From Variovorax boronicumulans (GTDB taxonomy: Bacteria; Pseudomonadota; Gammaproteobacteria; Burkholderiales; Burkholderiaceae_C): a DNA stretch of 64,000 nucleotides. Position 1 is the first letter of the stretch. Every line of letters starts with the position of its first letter. Position numbers and translations under genes: made by a program. Where the stretch lies: the NCBI RefSeq assembly GCF_019352895.1, contig NZ_JAAAFX010000014.1, positions 324,790 to 388,789 of the forward strand, given 5' to 3'. The notes under the pieces are model-generated. The model was not told where the DNA came from. It searched no databases and worked only from the letters and a program-made list of their open reading frames with translations. Shown here one piece after another: positions 60,205-64,000 of this stretch.

Positions 60205-61003
60205 GAGCGGTCAAATTATAGGTTTGCAGGATTGGTTCGAGACCCCGCCTGGCCAGTACCTGCTGGCATGGGAGCAGGCGCAGTTCGACCAGGCCGTGGC
60301 CGATGTCTTCGGCTACCACGCGCTGCAGCTGGGCCTGGGCGGCATCGACGCGCTGCGCAGCAACCGCATGCCGCACCGCTGGCTGGCGCTCGCCGACACC
60401 GCACCCACGGGCCGCGCCGCGCTGTTGACCGAATTCTCCGCCTTGCCCTTCCCCGCGAACAGCCTTGACCTGATCGTGCTGCCGCACACGCTCGAACTCA
60501 GCCCCGATCCCCATGCGACGCTGCGCGAAGTCGAGCGTGTGCTGGTGCCCGAAGGCCGGGTCATCATCTGCGGGCTGAACCCTACCAGCCTCTGGGGCAT
60601 GCGCCAGCGGCGCGCCCATCTTTACAAACGGCTGGGCTTCGGCGAGCTGTTCCTGCCCGAGACCGGCGACTTCATCGGCTACTGGCGCATGCGCGACTGG
60701 CTGCGCCTGCTGAGCTTCGAGGTCGAGTCGGGCCGCTTCGGCGTGTACCGTCCGGCGGTGCGCAGCGAGGCCTGGCTCGAGCGCCTGCGCTGGTTCGACA
60801 CCGCCGGGGAACGCTGGTGGCCGATCTTCGGCGCCGTCTATTTCCTGGTCGCGGTCAAGCGGGTGCGCGGCATGCGCCTGCTGAGCGCAGACTGGCGGCG
60901 CGCCTCGCAACGCGCCAGCGCACCCGTGCCGATCGCCGGCCGGATGCACCGCGAACCCGGTTCGCACCACCCCTCATCCAACAACAAAGGAAACGGTTCT
61001 TGA
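60203..61003 (+). CDS. SAM-dependent class I methyltransferase
   Basis: 266 residues from ATG 60203. That ATG shares bases with the divergent gloB start, so a TTG at 60224 is an alternative start. FDQAVADVFGYHALQLGLGG and LPFPANSLDLIVLPHTLELS followed by DPHATLREVERVLVPEGRVI and CGLNPTSLWGMR are the methyltransferase-11 pattern; the SAM-binding glycine motif is degenerate. It belongs to the group found between gloB and rnhA in many proteobacteria. The substrate is unknown. Confidence 0.88.
   Translation: MSGQIIGLQDWFETPPGQYLLAWEQAQFDQAVADVFGYHALQLGLGGIDALRSNRMPHRWLALADTAPTGRAALLTEFSALPFPANSLDLIVLPHTLELSPDPHATLREVERVLVPEGRVIICGLNPTSLWGMRQRRAHLYKRLGFGELFLPETGDFIGYWRMRDWLRLLSFEVESGRFGVYRPAVRSEAWLERLRWFDTAGERWWPIFGAVYFLVAVKRVRGMRLLSADWRRASQRASAPVPIAGRMHREPGSHHPSSNNKGNGS
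60215..60220 (-). promoter_or_regulatory. -10 element of gloB
   Basis: TATAAT on the minus strand, ten bases before the gloB ATG. Transcription would start about three bases before the ATG. No clear -35 is visible. Confidence 0.5.
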
Positions 61004-61449
61004 ACGAAGTACAGATCTACACCGACGGGGCTTGCAAGGGCAATCCCGGGCCGGGCGGCTGGGGCGCCTGGCTCAAGTCGGGCCCGACCGAAAAGGAGTT
61101 GTTCGGCGGCGAACTCGCCACCACCAACAACCGCATGGAACTGCAGGCCGTGATCGAAGGCCTGGCCGCGCTCAAGCGACCCTGCAAGGTCGTCCTGTAC
61201 CTCGACAGCCAGTATGTGCGCCAGGGCATCACGGAATGGATCAAGGGCTGGAAGGCCAAGGGCTGGATGACCGCCAGCAAGCAGCCGGTGAAGAACGTAG
61301 AACTCTGGAAGCGCCTCGATGCGCTGGTGCAGGAGGGTGGTCACCAGATCGAATGGCGCTGGGTCAAGGGGCACTCGGGCGATCCGGGCAACGAGCGGGC
61401 CGACATGCTGGCCAACAAGGGCGTCGACAAGGCCTTGGGACGCCTCTGA
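61000..61449 (+). CDS. rnhA: Ribonuclease HI
   Basis: 149 residues from a TTG start that overlaps the methyltransferase stop (TTGA), with AAAGGAAA before it. Catalytic Asp9 (QIYTDGACKGNPGPGGWGAW), Glu47 (NNRMELQA), Asp69 (LYLDSQYV), His125 and Asp135 (KGHSGDPGNERADMLAN). It degrades RNA in RNA-DNA hybrids. Confidence 0.97.
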   Translation: MNEVQIYTDGACKGNPGPGGWGAWLKSGPTEKELFGGELATTNNRMELQAVIEGLAALKRPCKVVLYLDSQYVRQGITEWIKGWKAKGWMTASKQPVKNVELWKRLDALVQEGGHQIEWRWVKGHSGDPGNERADMLANKGVDKALGRL

Positions 61450-61478
61450 GCGATAGGTGGGGCCGAGTTCATTCGTGA

Positions 61479-61566
61479 AACACCGCGGAACCGGCTTTGC
61501 CGGGCCGCTGGTGTTGCCCCCGGTGAGGGGGGTGGCGAAGCGACACGAAGTGCGCGAAGCCTGGGG
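61479..61566. repeat. Intergenic multi-hairpin repeat, copy 2
   Basis: 61479-61521 is identical to 47131-47173, with the same nested hairpin. The next part keeps CCCCC/GGGGG pairing and an ACACGAAGTG core but differs in sequence from copy 1. It lies just beyond the moeA stop, between convergent genes, in the same orientation as copy 1. Confidence 0.85.
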
Positions 61567-61572
61567 GAGTAC

Positions 61573-62871
61573 CTAGATACAGCCGTCGAACAACATCACG
61601 TCGACGGCCTCGCCCGCGGCCACGCTGCCCTGGTCGTGGTGCAGCACCACCAGGCCATTGGCCTCGGCCATCGAGCGCAACACGCCCGAGCCCTGGTTCG
61701 TCGCGATGCACACCTCGGGCAATGCGCCCGGCACCGTGCGCACGAAACCGCGCTGGTACTCGGTGCGGCCCGGCTTCTTGCGGATCGCGCTGGCCGTGGT
61801 CGCGCGCAGCAGCGGCGGCAGGGCGCGGTGCGCGGCATTGCAACCCATGCGCTGCAGCAGGGCCGGGCGCACGAAGGCGAGAAAGGTCACCATCACGGCC
61901 ACCGGGTTGCCCGGCAGCCCGAACAGCAGGGCGTCGCTGCCGTCGCTGCGCGCGATCAGGCCCACGGCCATCGGCCGGCCCGGCCGCATGGCGATGCGCC
62001 AGAAGGCGACGTCGCCGAGTCGCTGCATCACGGCGCGCGTGTGGTCGGCCTCGCCGACGCTCACGCCGCCGCTGCTGATGATCACGTCGGCCTGCTGCGC
62101 GGCCTGGCGCAGCGTGGCTTCGAGCGCCGCCGGGTCGTCGCGCACCACGCCCAGGTCGACGATCTCGCAGCCCAGCCGCGTCAGCAGTCCCAGCAGCGTG
62201 TAGCGGTTGCTGTCGTAGACCGCGCCGTCGCGCGGCGCCTCGCCCAGGCTCAGGATCTCGTTGCCGGTCGAGAAACTGGCCACGCGCAGCCGCGGCCACA
62301 CCGGCAGGCTTGCCAGCCCGAGGCTCGCGGCCAGGCCCAGTGCGGCCGGGCCGAGACGGTCGCCTTCGCGCAGCGCCGCGCGGCCGGCCGCGAGGTCTTC
62401 GCCGGCCCGCCGCCGGTTGGCGCCGCGGCGCAGCGCGGTGGCGGCAAAGCGCACTTCGCCGTCGGCGACCGTGCACAACTCTTGTGGCACGACCGTGTCG
62501 AGGCCGGGCGGCATGACGGCACCGGTCGTGATGCGCAACGCTTCGCCGGCCTGGAGGCGGCCGTGCCAGCAGGCGCCTGCCAGCGCCGTGCCGGCGATCC
62601 GCAGCCGGAGTTCGCCTGGGGCGCCGTCGAGCATCGCACCGTCGAAGGCAAAACCGTCCATGGCCGAGTTGTCGTGCGGTGGCACGTCGAAGGGCGAGAC
62701 GATGTCCCGGGCCAGCACGCGGCCGAGCGCGAGATGCAGCGGCACCGTGTCCTGCGGCCGGCCCGCGGCCGGCATCACGAGCCGGGCCAGGAAGGCCTGC
62801 ACGCCCTCGACGCTCAGCGCCTGCGGGTCGTGGGCCTGCAGCGCGGCTTCGATCTCGGTGAGGCGGTTCAT
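61573..62871 (-). CDS. moeA: Molybdopterin molybdotransferase MoeA
   Basis: 432 residues. PLHLALGRVLARDIVSPFDV and VPPHDNSAMDGFAFDG open the MoeA domain; RVASFSTGNEILSLGEAP, DVIISSGGVSVGEADHTRAV and LFGLPGNPVAVMVTFLAFV are the MoCF-fold patterns. It inserts molybdenum into molybdopterin. It overlaps the mobA stop (ATGA). Confidence 0.95.
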   Translation of the reverse strand: MNRLTEIEAALQAHDPQALSVEGVQAFLARLVMPAAGRPQDTVPLHLALGRVLARDIVSPFDVPPHDNSAMDGFAFDGAMLDGAPGELRLRIAGTALAGACWHGRLQAGEALRITTGAVMPPGLDTVVPQELCTVADGEVRFAATALRRGANRRRAGEDLAAGRAALREGDRLGPAALGLAASLGLASLPVWPRLRVASFSTGNEILSLGEAPRDGAVYDSNRYTLLGLLTRLGCEIVDLGVVRDDPAALEATLRQAAQQADVIISSGGVSVGEADHTRAVMQRLGDVAFWRIAMRPGRPMAVGLIARSDGSDALLFGLPGNPVAVMVTFLAFVRPALLQRMGCNAAHRALPPLLRATTASAIRKKPGRTEYQRGFVRTVPGALPEVCIATNQGSGVLRSMAEANGLVVLHHDQGSVAAGEAVDVMLFDGCI

Positions 62872-63503
62872 GGCGTCGACCGGGCTTCGAGCGCCTGCAG
62901 TTCGGCCAGGGTGTTGGCGTTGGCGAAGGCGTCGGGCGCGTCCTCGGGTCGGTCGAAGCGCACCTGCACCGTGCGATGGCCGGCGGTCCAGGCGTCGATC
63001 TTGCGGCCGCCTTGGGCGATGAAGCGGGCGAGGCTGTCGCGCAGCGCGGTGGACAGCAGGCAGAACACGGGTTGCGGGCGCCACACGGTGGCGCCTTGCG
63101 CATCGGCCTCGGGTGCGCAGGCGACGGCGATCTCGGCCTCCGCCGCCGCCAGCGCATCGGCCATGCGGCGGGCGAGGTCGTGCGGGAACAGGGGGGTGTC
63201 GCAGGGCACGGTCAGCAGCCAGGGTGTCTCGCAATGCACGAGTCCGGCCAGGAAACCGGCCAGCGGGCCCGGCTGGCGGTCGTCGGCGTCGGGCCAGACC
63301 GGCGCGCCGAAGGCTTCGTAAGTCGCGAGGTTGCGGTTGGCATTGAAGCGCAGCGCCCCGACCTGCGGCGCGAGCCGGCGCGCCGCGTGCCGGGCCAGGG
63401 GCAGGCCGTCGAAAGGCTGCAGGCCCTTGTCGACGCCGCCCATGCGCGCGCCGCGGCCACCGGCGAGCACCAGGCCCGTGATGTCTTGCGTGGCAATCTT
63501 CAT
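62868..63503 (-). CDS. mobA: Molybdenum cofactor guanylyltransferase MobA
   Basis: 211 residues from the ATG at 63503, set by overlap with the moaA stop. GLVLAGGRGARMGGVDKGLQ is the nucleotide-binding start; LAGFLAGLVHCETPWLLTVP and CDTPLFPHDL follow, with the Asp that binds metal. It makes the guanine-dinucleotide form of the cofactor used by DMSO-reductase-type enzymes. Confidence 0.93.
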   Translation of the reverse strand: MKIATQDITGLVLAGGRGARMGGVDKGLQPFDGLPLARHAARRLAPQVGALRFNANRNLATYEAFGAPVWPDADDRQPGPLAGFLAGLVHCETPWLLTVPCDTPLFPHDLARRMADALAAAEAEIAVACAPEADAQGATVWRPQPVFCLLSTALRDSLARFIAQGGRKIDAWTAGHRTVQVRFDRPEDAPDAFANANTLAELQALEARSTP

Positions 63504-64000
63504 CCGCCGATGTAGCTCATTTCGACCCGGCGCGGCGCGCCCGGGTCGCTGGTGTCGGGGCCGCGCAGCGCGCGCAGTTCGGAATAACGGTCGGAGCGGC
63601 CCTGCCAGATGTGGCCGATGGCCGACAGGAGGGCGTCGTCGGACGACTCGGCCGCGCGCAGCAGGGGCCGCAGATCGTGCCCGCCGCTGGCGAACAGGCA
63701 CAGGTAGAGCTTGCCTTCGGTCGAGAGCCGGGCCCGGCTGCAGTCGCCGCAGAAGGCCTGCGTCACGCTGCTGATCACGCCGATCTCGCCGCCACCGTCT
63801 TCGTAGGCCCAGCGCTGCGCCGTTTCGCCGGGCGCGGACGCCTGCAGTTGACGCAGCGGGAATTCGGCGGCGATGCGCGCGACGACCTCGGCCGAGGGCA
63901 GGACTTCGTCCATGCGCCAGCCGTTGGTGGCGCCGACGTCCATGTACTCGATGAAGCGCAGCACGGCACCGGTGCGCCGGAAATGCCGCGCCATCGGCAG
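63500..64000 (-). CDS. moaA: GTP 3',8-cyclase MoaA, C-terminal part
   Basis: The N-terminal radical-SAM part lies beyond the window edge. The visible part has LRFIEYMDVGATNGWRMDEV, the second [4Fe-4S] cluster Cys as FCGDCSRARLSTEGKLYLCL (CxxCx13C), and the C-terminal Gly-Gly that is essential for MoaA. It starts molybdopterin synthesis. Order moaA-mobA-moeA with four-base overlaps makes one operon. Confidence 0.95.
   Translation of the reverse strand: MPMARHFRRTGAVLRFIEYMDVGATNGWRMDEVLPSAEVVARIAAEFPLRQLQASAPGETAQRWAYEDGGGEIGVISSVTQAFCGDCSRARLSTEGKLYLCLFASGGHDLRPLLRAAESSDDALLSAIGHIWQGRSDRYSELRALRGPDTSDPGAPRRVEMSYIGG

Overview
The window reads as ordinary chromosome of a high-GC betaproteobacterium, most likely order Burkholderiales, family Comamonadaceae (Variovorax-like). 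This is inferred from gene content and order (pstSCAB-phoU-phoB-phoR beside ppk and ppx, dnaX-ybaB-recR, gloB-methyltransferase-rnhA, a complete Tad pilus locus) and from protein style. No database search was possible. There is no prophage, insertion sequence or CRISPR array.

Layout. 1-36 is the tail of an upstream gene with its terminator. 413-10968 is a candidate type I secretion locus: a 1143-residue, extremely repetitive Asp-rich and Gly/Leu-rich protein (the presumed substrate), an OmpA-type lipoprotein, an unrecognised helical protein, then ABC ATPase, HlyD-type adaptor and TolC-type outer-membrane protein joined by ATGA overlaps. 11008-24586 (minus strand) is a complete Tad/Flp pilus operon running flp-cpaA-cpaB-secretin-tadZ-tadA-tadB-tadC-tadD-DUF3613-TadE-TadE/F-TadG and ending in a sigma-54 enhancer-binding protein. 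A near-perfect sigma-54 promoter lies in front of flp, so the locus appears to encode its own activator. 24982-30326 (minus) holds an L,D-transpeptidase, a TPR protein, tRNA-Pro(TGG), a glutathione transferase and a cyclic-nucleotide-domain flavoprotein.

30466-42462 is a phosphate block: an OlsB-like acyltransferase, ppk-sixA, divergent ppx, and pstSCAB-phoU-phoB-phoR. Three PHO-box-like direct repeats with 11-bp period stand before ppk, ppx and pstS, consistent with control by the encoded PhoB/PhoR. 42416-50779 holds a MATE transporter, a membrane glycosyltransferase-like protein, rpmE2, a Gfo/Idh/MocA oxidoreductase, rho, trxA, a flavoprotein and a small hypothetical gene. 51249-54868 holds the 4.5S SRP RNA (minus), dnaX with an A9 slippery site that would give a short gamma form, ybaB, recR and a MAPEG protein. 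55009-57784 is an ABC importer of the nitrate/sulfonate class. 57809-61449 holds mltD and gloB (minus), then a methyltransferase and rnhA (plus). 61573-64000 is a molybdenum-cofactor operon (moaA partial, mobA, moeA; minus).

The most promising material for new biology is the repeat protein with its dedicated secretion locus, and the self-contained sigma-54 circuit of the Tad locus. Smaller points are the dnaX recoding site, the covarying SRP RNA helix and a two-copy intergenic hairpin repeat.
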